Under the pieces are notes generated by a model. It was given only the letters and a program-made list of their open reading frames with translations. It made no database searches and was not told where the DNA came from. A program made the position numbers and the translations under genes. From Pyropia yezoensis (lineage: Eukaryota > Rhodophyta > Bangiophyceae > Bangiales > Bangiaceae), in contig CM020620.1 of the NCBI GenBank assembly GCA_009829735.1, forward strand, positions 9,316,545 through 9,380,544: a stretch of 64,000 bases of DNA. The letters are read 5' to 3'. Shown here in pieces: positions 9,960 through 18,991 of the stretch (positions are counted from its first letter, which is position 1; the number at the start of each line of letters is the position of its first letter).

Positions 9960-10260
9960 CAGCCTTTTCGAGGCCGCTGGCGCCCCCCCGCCCTGAAACA
10001 GCACACCACGCGCCCCCCCAAGCCAAGGAGCGCGCCATGCGGTTCCGACCGCCTGGTCGGATCAGCCATTTCGGGGCCGCTGGCGGCCCCCCCCCCTCAA
10101 ACAGCACGCCACGCGCCCCCATGCCCCCGCGAATCGTCGGGCCACGCGGCGACGACGGCTGGTGTGCATCGGCATTCCCGGGGCCGTTGGCGCCCCCCCC
10201 CCAAAAAAACAGCGTTCCACGCCCGCCACGCGTGGCCGCCGCCCCCCCGTACCCCCTGGA
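9960..10260 (+). repeat. Tandem repeat of about 105 bp (three units)
   Basis: Three units are recognised by GAGGCCGCTGGCGCCC at about 9971, GGGGCCGCTGGCGGCC at about 10075 and GGGGCCGTTGGCGCCC at about 10182. Each is followed by a C run, an AAACAGC and CCACGCGCC. No coding potential is supported. Confidence 0.7.
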
Positions 10261-10386
10261 ACACTCCCCGGCATGGCGGGCCGACGCGAAGCGGCCGCCC
10301 CGGGGCTGCTGTGAGCGCCCCCCCCCGCCGCCCCCACCGGCCAAAAGAACCGCGGATTGGCCACGCGTGGCTGCCCCAGGACGTCG

Positions 10387-10416
10387 CCCAGCATAGCTGG
10401 GCCCAGCATAGCTGGG
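10387..10416. repeat. Two tandem perfect palindromes CCCAGCATAGCTGGG
   Basis: The 15-bp hairpin-forming sequence CCCAGC-ATA-GCTGGG occurs at 10387-10401 and again at 10402-10416 without a spacer. The function is unknown; it could be a dimeric protein-binding site. Confidence 0.85.
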
Positions 10417-10692
10417 CCGGGTACGTGTCAGCGCTCGTGGACACAGGTCTGCCAGACATGTGCTAGTCCCCAGCCGGAGGGATCCACGCGAGTGGGCGCC
10501 AGCAACTGTGTCGATCGGGCCGGCACAGCACAATGACCCGCGTCCATCCCCCCCCCTGCAGTATGTACGCGCCGAAACGCAGGCAGGACCCTCGAATCAT
10601 GTCCCAAAGCTTTCACACATGCCGCGAAACCTTCAAACGGGGCCAGTTCTAGCCCAATATGGCGTCCCACAAGCCGAAACGAGATGGTCTAG

Positions 10693-10740
10693 ACCATCTC
10701 GGAAACGAACTAGGGGGGGGTAGATCGTTTCCGAGATGGT
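10693..10740. repeat. Inverted repeat, 16-bp perfect arms
   Basis: The arm ACCATCTCGGAAACGA (10693-10708) is repeated as its reverse complement at 10725-10740 around a G8-containing loop. A further GAGATGGT copy at 10681-10688 forms a second small palindrome with 10693-10700, and GCGAGATGGT recurs twice at about 10945-10962. It may be the hairpin end of a small DNA element or a clustered binding site. Confidence 0.8.
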
Positions 10741-10995
10741 ATAAACCAAGTCGCCACCATCTCTGTCGTGTACGTGGCACTCGAGACTTGAATCAACTAC
10801 AGCAACTCCTTTCCCCTCTGAATCTGAATCGACGGCCCGAATCGGGCCTCCACCGGGGACCCACGAGCCCGCGCGGCTCTCCCATTGGCCAACTGGACAT
10901 TCAATGGCCACGTGGCGCCTTAAATGAGCATTCCGAAAATATATGCGAGATGGTATGCGAGATGGTTGGTACCCGTGGAAACACTCTAAATCTCA

Positions 10996-11034
10996 GGCCC
11001 GTTCGCAGTCTCGCTTCGTATAAACGTAACGCCG
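10996..11034 (+). repeat. Left TIR of the Harbinger element
   Basis: Begins GGCCCGTTCGCAG and continues through CTTCGTATAAACGTAACGCCG. It matches the reverse complement of 14462-14501 with three substitutions and one 1-nt indel by eye. Confidence 0.9.
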
Positions 11035-11075
11035 CTCTGATTGGTCGAACGCGTTATACGGGCGTTATAACGTTA

Positions 11076-11104
11076 TGACATACGCGAGCGGCTCGCGTAT
11101 GTCA
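11076..11104. repeat. 29-bp perfect palindrome in the subterminal region
   Basis: The arm TGACATACGCGAGC (11076-11089), a single G, then its exact reverse complement at 11091-11104. It lies 80 bp inside the left TIR, next to GTTATA-rich direct repeats. It is a plausible binding site for the transposase or SAP protein (inference). Confidence 0.85.
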
Positions 11105-11280
11105 TCACGTGATAACGCCGTCCGCGTCCAAAAATTCATTTACATACAATGTTCTAATTCCTCGCCGCCAAGCCGACAGCCACACGAGAGTAGCAGACCT
11201 CGCAGGACCGCTTGACCGCACCCTCTGCCACGCGCTAGCCAGCTCTTCACTGGCTGGTACACCCTCCCAACCGAGCATCC

Positions 11281-12812
11281 ATGGGGTCTCGAGTCACGGT
11301 TAACCAAATGAAGCGGGAGCTGAAGCGACGCGGGCTGCCGATTTACGGCAACAAGAGCGCCCTCCTGGAACGGTGTCCGTTGAACGGAGTCTCGTGCTCA
11401 GACGGGGCCGATTCTACTGGGCCACCCGTCGGCCCGGCCACTGCTGCAGAGCGCCCGCGTCCATCGACAGGCTCTGGAACGGTCACAGCCGGGGCCGCCT
11501 CCACGCCGGCTCGGTCGCATGAGATGAGTACTTCCGGGGGGGGCCGTGGGGACCCCGATGCTCGGGTTGCTGACGGCCCCGCGCCGGGCCTGGCCGCGCA
11601 GGGTTTACTCGCTGTGCCCACGACCGTCCCGCCACCGAACCTATCGGCGGCACGTGCGTTACCCGAGCGTGCGGCACAGCCAAGTGCCGCCGCGGCGGCG
11701 GGGTCGAGCACTCGAGCCCCTCCTTTCTCAAAGCATGAGAAAGTGCGGTTGGCCCATGTCATGTGCACCGGGGAGTTGGCAGCTGGCGTTGTCGTCTCGC
11801 GAGGTCCAATGTCCCGTCGTCAGCAGGACGCTCGCGCCAGTCTAGACGCTGTCTGGGTGGTCGTGGTCGCCGAGATGTTCAAAAGCACCGACCGTTTCAC
11901 GGTTCCGGACGAATGTATCGATGCTGAGTTGGATCCGAACATTCACCCGCATGTGCGCGCGGGAACTCTTCTCAAGGCCAAGTGGTCAGAGGCACGTTGC
12001 GCTTCTCACGCTTCATTGCTATATTCCGTGTGTAATAATCAGAACAGCACCGCATCTCACCACAGTACCCATTATGGGCCATGGCTGAGGCCGTGTATCA
12101 ACATTGACTCTGACAGTGTCTCTTTCCATCATGTGTTTCTCGTCAATGCGTAGATCTGTGCCGTGTTCTGGCGGACGTACAAGTGGTTTTCTAGCTCGGG
12201 CCTGAATGACCCTGCCCGTTGGGGAAGCTTCTCAGATGGAGACACCCTGCTCGACTACTGCTTTGCTTTGTTCCACAACCACAACCTGATTTTGGAGCTT
12301 GCCAATCCCAAGGTGGGCGCGGCGGGAGTCGAAGGAGATGACGCCGTTGACACTGGCGCGGGATCTCGGGCCGCGACTACGAACAGGAAGCGTAAGCTGG
12401 ACGCAACCGCATCGGCTTTTCAGTCCCTTGTGAACAGCTCAGCCAGGATGGCTGCTTCTGCCGCGAAGCACACACGCTTTGCTGAGATAGTGTCACTCTC
12501 AGCCACCCTCAAGAACCTGACTGCAATGCGGCCCCAGGACTGATTAGGGCTATTGAGAAGCAGCTGGAGGACGCCATATCGCCGCGCCCCCCTACTCTCA
12601 TGATGAGCACTGGGGGTGGGGCGAGCGACCAACCAGAGCGCCCCAGCTCTCAAGGGCTTGAGAGCTTGCCTCGGGGGGTGTCTGGGCTTGGGGGAGGCCC
12701 GCGTGGCGAGAGTGCTGTGACAGAGCGCGTGGATGGGAGTGTGCGCGAGGGTACGTCGGGCGATGAAGAGGAGGGCAGTGGCGACATCTATCCACTGGGG
12801 TCGGCAGATTGA
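11281..12812 (+). CDS. SAP-domain DNA-binding protein of the Harbinger element (spliced)
   Basis: ATG 11281 opens a protein whose residues 5-38 are a SAP motif (VNQMKRELKRRGLPIYGNKS). A Pro/Ala/Ser-rich linker follows, then a conserved block ending VRAGTLLKAKWSEAR. The frame stops at TAG 12151. Removing an intron that ends at AG 12153 restores homology with ICAVFWRTYKWFSSSGLND and continues to 12543; a donor at GTGTGT 12028 keeps phase, though one nearer 11996 is possible. The frame RAIEKQLEDAI ... to 12812, with an acidic end (GDEEEGSGD), looks like the true C-terminus, so a second intron or a frameshift near 12530 is likely. The paired transposase converges from 14236. The protein probably fills the role of the Myb-like partner. 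The SAP call is good; the exon structure is provisional. Confidence 0.65.
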
Positions 12813-13051
12813 TTGCTGGGGCGTACCTGGTTATAGGGCCGTGCTTGTATGTTTGATACATCATAGTCTCCAGAGTCACGCAAATGGGAATTCTTTGACG
12901 GTGCGCTTGTGCCTCGCGTACGGTGGAAAACGGCGCTTCGATGCCAAGACCTCCCGCATGCAAACATACGATGTTGATGGAGAAGCGCAGGTCGGTACAA
13001 GATTCAAACAGCAGGTATCTCACAAGACACTTCCCTTCCCCTCGTTCATTT

Positions 13052-14236
13052 TCAAAGCATCGGTGACACACCAGGTCGCAGGAGGCCGCGATTCTCAACA
13101 GCACGAGTCATCCTGACGCTCAGCTCCGACCGTTCACAGTCGCGGCGCCGACCACGCTGGGAGGTATTCACGTCATCATTTCGTGCGAATGACACAGTCC
13201 CGCCGACGCGGTCAGTGCCGTACGGAGCGACGAGAGCCACGGCTGCCTCCGAAAGCGAACGAAAAAAGTTGTGCAGTCGGAAGCAGGCCAGAATGAGACT
13301 GGGACGCTTGGCGAACGGGACTCGGAGCGGGCGCCAGAACACTCCCCACCTCCATATCAGCATCCCGAATGCTTGTTCAATGTGGATACGCAGGGACGAC
13401 AGGTAGAAGTTGTACGAATATTTCCAACGGTCGCCTTTGCCACCGCCTGGCCACGGGACCACCAGGACCTCACTGGCTGCATACGCCTCGTCTGCAGCAA
13501 TACAGTGCCTGTCTCGTGTCATGGCACGCGTCAGGTCACTGCCCCGGTCGGCTAGCGTTCGACCGAGTGTCGTGCTCGTAAACGCGGTCGAATCGTGGGT
13601 TGCCCCCGGGCTTGCACGCGCCATCCATCGGAACTTGTAGTCAGAATTGCAGATGGTTTGGGTGTTCAGGGCATAAAATCCCTTCCTCGAGTAGTAATCC
13701 GCAACTCAGGGTACGTCCGACGCCAAAGGCTGCTCCTGCTCAACCGCAATTCCGTCACGTGCCCCGCACACGTTGCTAAAGGGTGAGCTGCGACGGCCTT
13801 GAAAGCCAGATGCGTACGACCGCCTACGTGTTGGGTGGTCGAGCTGGAAGTCCAAGTCTAAAATAGGTGTCGAGTTTTCCGCATCTATCACGTCCCATAG
13901 CGCACGACATACAGTGGCGGGATGGACCCCCATGGCTGCGCAGATGTCGATGTAGCTCCCGCCGCCAAGGTACCGAAGCGCAATCGCGGTCCGCACCTCG
14001 GCAGGCACGCCGTGCCGAGGGAATCGCGGCCTGAGCACGTCCACCAACTCATGGAAAGCGGCTGCCGGCATACGCATCGCCCGGTCAAAGTGTTGCCCGT
14101 ATGTTGCCTGCACGTCGTCAAAAGTCACTCGACGGCTCAGGCCCGATGGTGATGACAGAATACCTCTGTGGTAGTACACGGCGCCTGCTACTGAAGCAGC
14201 AAACTGCCCGAATCGCAGGAAGGAGGGGGTATCCAT
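13052..14236 (-). pseudogene. DDE_Tnp_4-like transposase with an in-frame TGA
   Basis: A single reading frame from ATG 14236 (or 14344) to 13052, interrupted only by TGA at 13708-13706, right after SDVP. Before it lie a helix-turn-helix (SYIDICAAMGVHPATVCRALW) and the first catalytic Asp in GARDGIAV. After it lie YYSRKGFYALN, PGATHDSTAF, the second Asp in CIAADEAYAASEVLVVP and the Glu in IHIEQAFGMLIWRWG. All catalytic residues are therefore present on either side of the stop. A nonsense mutation of an Arg or Cys codon is the simplest explanation; the stop falls between core strands, not at an intron-like boundary. It is convergent with the SAP gene inside the same TIRs. Confidence 0.85.
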
Positions 14237-14461
14237 AGCGGTTGTCCGTCTGTGACGTGCGGGTCGGAGAGGGCGAACAATCGCGAGCGGGAGGGGTAGC
14301 ACCTGGCGGGCAAGGACCTCACACGCACGGCACGCGTTACACATTCACGCCATCTATATTTGGAACGAGGAACTGTAACTAAAGCGTTTCAAATATGTAC
14401 TTTCGGGCAAGTGCCAGAACGTGCTGGTATGCATCCTTTCGCAGCCCAGAGCGCGTTATAA

Positions 14462-14501
14462 CGGCGTTATGTTTATACGAAGGCGTGTCTGCGAACGGGC
14501 C
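14462..14501 (-). repeat. Right TIR of the Harbinger element
   Basis: The reverse complement begins GGCCCGTTCGCAG and continues CTTCGTATAAACATAACGCCG. It is followed by the TSD TCA at 14502-14504. Confidence 0.9.
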
Positions 14502-14540
14502 TCAAACACACTGCAAAAAAAAACGCAGTGGGTGGTCGTT

Positions 14541-14640
14541 GGGGGGGGGGGGGGGGGGGGGGCTCTGCGCGCGCCACGTGGGAGAGGGTGTTGGGGGTGT
14601 TGGGTGGGGGGTTTGGGTTGGAGTTGAGTCGTGGGTGTTG
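14541..14640 (+). repeat. Poly-G (22) and G/T-rich tract
   Basis: Twenty-two consecutive G at 14541-14562, then GC-rich DNA, then GGTGTTGGGGGTGTTGGG-type sequence to 14640. It can form G-quadruplexes. It lies just outside the Harbinger element. No gene is seen from 14505 to 15005. Confidence 0.7.
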
Positions 14641-15005
14641 TAAAGTTACGTACACCGTCCACCACGACTTGTGACCAGAACGGTCGTGCAGCCACACTGC
14701 GTGCCGTAGGATGCACATGAGACGGTAGCCCGCCTTCAGGTGGCACGGGCTGGAAGCTGCCCACGGCCCGCGCGCCGTCTAGCGGACTCTGGGTCTTCTC
14801 GCAGACCACCCTACAACTTGTAACTCTGCCTATACAGCCATGATGCCTTGCCCCACCCCACCCGCCCACCTCTCTCGCCCTCGCACCATCTTACGCAGCC
14901 GGTGGCGTCCCACTTTCACCATCTCTCGGCCGGAGGCCTAGATCGGGTGGTGACCTCGCCCACCCCCTCGCCCAGGGCCCGAGCTACGAGCCGACCGCGG
15001 CTACT

Positions 15006-15367
15006 TGTAGCAATATGGTTGTCCGTATTGTGACCCTAATATTAGGGGGGCTACTTCTAATCCTTAACTTTCAATTGAGAGTCCGTACTGGTCACGGTAT
15101 CTATAAGTTACGTATGACCAGAGGGACTTGCATCTTGGGGTGGAGGGTAGTTAGTAGTGTCTCCGAGGGTTTATAACGTGGGGGCCGGCGGCGAATCCAC
15201 CGCCGGCCAAGGTAGAACAACAAACCCCTCCCATTTGGGCTCCCATCTTGGTCCCGTGGCTTGCGCTCCAAGGACAGCAACCTTGGCCTCCCGGTGACGT
15301 TGGTGCCGATCCCCTTTGGTGAGTGTTCCCTGAGAGTGGACGTGCGACGGATCCCTATTGTGCTACA
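15006..15367 (+). repeat. 5' LTR of element B (362 bp)
   Basis: Starts TGTAGCAATATGG and ends GTGCTACA, a perfect 7-bp terminal inverted repeat TGTAGCA/TGCTACA. Nearly the same sequence as the two 363-bp LTRs of element D. A TATA-like GGGTTTATAAC lies at about 15168-15178. Confidence 0.95.
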
Positions 15368-15368
15368 T

Positions 15369-15385
15369 TGGTGGAGCAGCAGGGG
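15369..15385 (+). promoter_or_regulatory. Primer-binding site of element B
   Basis: TGGTGGAGCAGCAGGGG, one nucleotide after the LTR end; identical to the PBS of A, C and D. Confidence 0.85.
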
Positions 15386-15592
15386 ACGGGTTTCCGTCAC
15401 CCTTGTGGTGACGCCGTCTTCGGCCCTGGCACACGGATAGGGATCCGGTCCTTTTCTTGTACTCGTGGTGTTGCGACCTGATTGATTGTGTTGAGTTTTT
15501 ACCTGTGACTGTGATCTACTGTTACTCTCCCCAATCTACCCCCTCGCTCTCTTATTCGTGGTGATTGTTACGTCGGTTGACTGATTGTGACT

Positions 15593-17776
15593 ATGTCTAC
15601 CCAAGAGACGGGGAATGTTCAAGATGACGGATCGGCGTCGACGCCGACCCCGGAGGTGACTACGGGAACCGAGATCGGGAACCCGATCGACAATATTGAG
15701 ACGCCAATGCTCTCAGGTGCCGGATCGACGTTTGGCACGGCTCGGACGGCAGGAGGCGGGGGCCCGCCTCAACTGTCGTCGACCGACCTCACTCCGCCGC
15801 CTCCTTCACCAGGGGATTCCCTGATGGCATCATTGGCCCGCATCGAGGCCCGGTTTTCCGGACTCGACGCCCGTCAAGATCGGACGGAGGACGCAATGGC
15901 AGTGTTGATGTCAACACGCCACACGACGGGACCCCGACGTGTTCCTCCCACACCGGTACGGTTCGAACCGGCCGGACTACTTTCGGAGTCCACCAGGGTC
16001 AACCCCGGTGTTGCTACTCCTGGACAACCCCCGGACACAATGGGGTATGGATCCGACTCGTCGGCTGAGTTGGAACGTAGCCACACGGAGCGATACGCTC
16101 GGAGCACCCGAAGCGGACTCCACGGACACGACCCGGCGGATACTTACGCCGGTGGAGAGTCGGTTATTGGGGGAGGGGGTACCCTCTCACAGTACCCCCA
16201 CGACGAAGGAGACCAGGCAACTCGGGTTCCCGAGGTGCCGACGCCTGAAGTACCATCTTCAGTGGTGGAAGCTATGACCGCGCAGGTAACTGCGAGCCTA
16301 CTGAAGCGGATGAAGTCCGATGAGTTTGCTCATCAACTGGCTAAGCGACTGGATATCCAGGACGCCGACACGGAGATCGTCAACGAGGTCTTCCGGTCGG
16401 TACTGACTCCCGAACGTTATCGTTTGGAGGACCGCTCTACCACCGTATCGGAATCGATGCGTAATACGTCGCATCGGGCGATCCGCTCTATGCAGACCCT
16501 TATGAAGGGAGTTCCTATGATCGGAGGGCCGAACGGACGCCCGTTGGCAGTCATCGGCTTCTTGACTAGCTTCAAGGCAGCCGCGGACAAAGCCCTCGTT
16601 AACGAGGGGCTGGCCCTGGAGATCCTCCCGTTCTTTGTTGATGAACGGGTGCGAGGCATCCTTCGCCAGGCATCCCCGATGCCGGGAATGAGGGTCGCGG
16701 CCATCCCCATGGATTACCGTGGGATCCTCAAGGAGCTGCTGAGCAGTTACCTCAGTGAGGACAAGTGCGAGGACCACTACCGGGCCCTGCGCACTGCCAC
16801 CGCCCAGAGCTGGGAGGAAGAGGAGATGTTGGGACGCCGGATCCAAGAACTCGACTACGAGCTGGGGAAGCTCCTCGGTGAAGCGGAACTACGGGCCATC
16901 CTGTTCGCAGGAGTACCCAACTACGTGCGGATATCCGCACGGGGAGCCAATACGGCCCGGACGAACTTTAGTCGACTGATGCATATGTGCAAGTCCCTAG
17001 GGGACGCCTACCGGGTTCTACACCCGGAGTGTGCTCTGGCCTCAAAGCCCAAGGGTGAGGGGAGCAAGCTCAATCTTACCCCGGTACCGAGGCAAGAGAA
17101 GGTGGAACGTAAGGCCGCACCAGTACTGGTGGCGACCGAACATACCCCTACGGGCGAGGATGAACCTCTAGTTGACCAGCAGGGCCACCTGCTGCTACCG
17201 GCTACGCCGGTGATTGATGAGCACGGTACGGTAGCGTACATCGCCCCGGCTGGGACCCAGTTCCAGGTCAACGAGGGAGCGGGACGGCGCGTCCCGTATG
17301 TGCGGACTACGGGGTATGACCCGGTTACGGGTAACCCCCACCAGCCCCTGCCTACATGGGCAGTACGTACGGAGGCACCTCCGCAGATTGCGGGCCGACC
17401 CAACCGGTTGGGGGAGTCCATGTTCCGGTTGACCCAAGGACCCAAGGCCTACCAGGGAGCAGGCACTCGGGCGCCCGAGGGAGGCAACCGCAGCTACGGG
17501 GCTACCCCGATGCGAACTCAAGGAGGGACCGGCACGTCCGGATGTATGTTGTGTGGGGATCCCCAGCACTGGGTGTCGTCCTGCCCACTCATCCCCGAGG
17601 AATCTCGGCGGGCAGCGGCGCAACGCAAGGCATCCACCGGGGGGTATCCCGCCAGAGCACCCGGACCCGCACCGGGTAGGCAGCCAGCTCCAGGTGGAGT
17701 ACTGGCCGTCGAGGAGGCACCTCCTCAGCCGGATGGCCCGGCGGACAGCACCCTACCAAGGGCGGGAAACGAGTAA
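15593..17776 (+). CDS. gag: Element B Gag
   Basis: About 727 residues from ATG 15593 to TAA 17776 without interruption. The N-terminus is Thr/Gly/Pro-rich and disordered. The central region carries the capsid-like domain (TEIVNEVFRSVLTPERYRLEDR, IRSMQTLMKGVPMIGG, LLSSYLSEDKCEDHYRAL, ELRAILFAGVPNYV). A canonical CCHC zinc knuckle, C-M-L-C-G-D-P-Q-H-W-V-S-S-C, lies near the C-terminus. It ends RAGNE at the frameshift heptamer. It is close to identical to the gag of element D and is the best intact copy of that Gag in the window, useful for judging the stops and frameshifts in D. Confidence 0.95.
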   Translation: MSTQETGNVQDDGSASTPTPEVTTGTEIGNPIDNIETPMLSGAGSTFGTARTAGGGGPPQLSSTDLTPPPPSPGDSLMASLARIEARFSGLDARQDRTEDAMAVLMSTRHTTGPRRVPPTPVRFEPAGLLSESTRVNPGVATPGQPPDTMGYGSDSSAELERSHTERYARSTRSGLHGHDPADTYAGGESVIGGGGTLSQYPHDEGDQATRVPEVPTPEVPSSVVEAMTAQVTASLLKRMKSDEFAHQLAKRLDIQDADTEIVNEVFRSVLTPERYRLEDRSTTVSESMRNTSHRAIRSMQTLMKGVPMIGGPNGRPLAVIGFLTSFKAAADKALVNEGLALEILPFFVDERVRGILRQASPMPGMRVAAIPMDYRGILKELLSSYLSEDKCEDHYRALRTATAQSWEEEEMLGRRIQELDYELGKLLGEAELRAILFAGVPNYVRISARGANTARTNFSRLMHMCKSLGDAYRVLHPECALASKPKGEGSKLNLTPVPRQEKVERKAAPVLVATEHTPTGEDEPLVDQQGHLLLPATPVIDEHGTVAYIAPAGTQFQVNEGAGRRVPYVRTTGYDPVTGNPHQPLPTWAVRTEAPPQIAGRPNRLGESMFRLTQGPKAYQGAGTRAPEGGNRSYGATPMRTQGGTGTSGCMLCGDPQHWVSSCPLIPEESRRAAAQRKASTGGYPARAPGPAPGRQPAPGGVLAVEEAPPQPDGPADSTLPRAGNE
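17764..17770 (+). promoter_or_regulatory. Probable -1 frameshift site, element B
   Basis: Codons GCG GGA AAC GAG TAA place G GGA AAC in slippery phase. After a -1 shift the frame reads GKRVRGR and joins the pol frame at ATG 17785. A small hairpin (CTGGG-GTAA-CCCAG at about 17801-17814) and GGGG-AAAG-CCCC lie downstream and could act as stimulators. Confidence 0.8.
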
Positions 17777-17784
17777 GAGGAAGG

Positions 17785-17966
17785 ATGACCGGGGGGCGCT
17801 GGGGTAACCCAGGCAAGCCACCCCGGAGTACCGCGGGGAAAGCCCCACGGAGAGCGCGGTTGAGCCGACGCCGCATCAACCCCCGGGTACACCTTCCGGC
17901 CCCGACGACACGGCGTCAGGGGATTGATGACCAACCACCAAGGTTGGGAGGAGAGGACGGGAGGCC
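17785..17966 (+). pseudogene. Element B pol fragment (N-terminal linker only)
   Basis: Starts MTGGRWGNPGKPPRSTAGKA and matches the pol N-terminus of element D through GGEDGRP. Identity is lost abruptly at 17966/17967, before the protease. Any longer frame beyond this point is chimeric. Confidence 0.85.
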
Positions 17967-18198
17967 GGCCCGCCAGAGGGTCTTGCCCAAGAAGTATCTC
18001 CGGGAGGCCCACCGGGGTAGTCTCGACCGGGCGCGACGCAGAAGCCGGAGGAACTCGATCCGCCTCCGCCGTGGCGACCGACGCCGGAACCGACAACCGA
18101 GAAACCGGAGGCAAGGGAAGGGCACGGCCGCTCGAGCTCACCTCCGCCGCACTCGCCGCCGCAGCCGCAGGCCCAACCTGGATCTCGGAACTGGACAT
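17967..18198 (-). pseudogene. 5' fragment of a putative antisense ORF (A family)
   Basis: On the minus strand, ATG 18198 starts MSSSEIQVGPAAAAASAAEV and stays open to the junction with element B. The composition (Ala/Pro/Ser-rich N-terminus) and the position just upstream of a plus-oriented 3' LTR match the antisense ORFs of C and D. No other A-family copy in the window covers this part, so the assignment is inference. Confidence 0.4.
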
Positions 18199-18382
18199 GA
18201 CGTCCAGAATCCGGGGTAACGGGAGGGTCAAGGTGAAGGGGGGGGGGGGGGGCAGGATTGGGGACGGTGATCACGCTCGGGGGGGGAGACTCTCTACCTC
18301 GGCACCGGTGTGGACGTGCTCGAGGCTGTGCACGGTGGCACCTGGTTCGGCCCGAGGACGTGCCGGACTAGGGAGGGAGCTA

Positions 18383-18955
18383 TGTAGCATCACTGGCCCC
18401 GACTTGGCGCTGACCCGGGACTACGACCAGAGGGCACCAGGTGCCAGAACACGCCCGCCGTGTGGTGATGGTTGGCGGCCGTGGCCCGTGCCCGGCATTG
18501 GGATGCGGTGGACTACGCTATCCACACGTGAGAGAGGGATTTCTGATGGGTTTTTGCATATTTGTGAGGGATTTGATTTGAGAGAATTTGAGTGTGAGAT
18601 TAGCGAGTGGGACTAGAATTAGTAGTGATAGTGGCCCCCGACCTGACGAGGTTAGACTCGGGTCGGGGCCACTCGGAGTATGGGGGGGGGCTACCTGGCC
18701 AACGTGCCGAGGCTCCCCCAGAGGCACGTTAAGAGGGACAGCGAGGCGCCCTTGGCCCGCGCCCTCAGGGAAAAGACAACTGCGCGTTTGCTTTCCTCTT
18801 CCCCGTGTGCACTACCGTGCGTATCTGTTTGCCCTGCAAGCAGGCACGTGAGGCAACAGGCATACCACTCTCGTAGTTCCCCTTTCCGTGTTACCTGTCC
18901 CTTTCCCCCGAGGGGTATTGCCACGTGTCTGAAGAGGATCGAGTTTTATACCGCA
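18383..18955 (+). repeat. A-family LTR (573 bp), plus orientation, probable 3' LTR
   Basis: Starts TGTAGCATCAC and ends TTTTATACCGCA. Same length as the LTR at 2474-3046. No PBS follows it, and a purine tract (AGGGAGGGAG) ends just before it, as at a 3' LTR. The flanking pentamers do not match, so it is not a simple solo LTR. Confidence 0.85.
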
Positions 18956-18991
18956 GAACTGACTGCAGCTTCATGTCAACGCGCTTGACAG

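Larger units (their letters stand above)
10996..14501 (+). mobile_element. Complete PIF/Harbinger-type DNA transposon (3.5 kb)
   Basis: Terminal inverted repeats of about 40 bp begin GGCCCGTTCGCAG at 10996 and end with the reverse complement at 14501. They are flanked by a 3-bp direct repeat TCA at 10993-10995 and 14502-14504. A 3-bp TSD and a GGCC-G-TT start fit PIF/Harbinger. Inside are a SAP-domain protein gene (+) and a DDE_Tnp_4-like transposase (-), convergent, the same layout as the gene pair at 3049-9297. The transposase has one in-frame stop, so this copy is probably not autonomous. Confidence 0.9.
15006..17966 (+). mobile_element. Ty3/gypsy element B (5' LTR and gag; truncated in pol)
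   Basis: 5' LTR, PBS, complete gag, slippery site and the first 60 or so codons of pol are present. The sequence then leaves the family at 17966/17967, where A-family DNA begins. LTR and Gag show it belongs to the same family as element D. Confidence 0.9.
17967..18955 (+). mobile_element. 3' end of an A-family gypsy element
   Basis: Contains an antisense ORF start (18198, minus), poly-purine DNA and a plus-oriented A-family LTR. That is the order expected at the 3' end of the antisense-ORF architecture seen in elements C and D. The flanks of the composite B + A' unit (CTACT at 15001-15005, GAACT at 18956-18960) are not a matching TSD, so it arose by recombination or deletion rather than one insertion. 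Confidence 0.6.

Noticed and set aside
13706..13708. Selenocysteine or programmed TGA readthrough in the transposase
   Set aside because: No SECIS-like evidence visible, and the related locus at 57757-59167 also has a TAG, which fits ordinary decay.
14580..14640. Degenerate telomeric repeat (GGTGTTGGG)
   Set aside because: Too short and irregular, next to a poly-G run; no consistent unit.
18383..18955. Simple solo LTR
   Set aside because: Flanking pentamers do not match and a purine tract precedes it, so it is better explained as a 3' LTR left after rearrangement.
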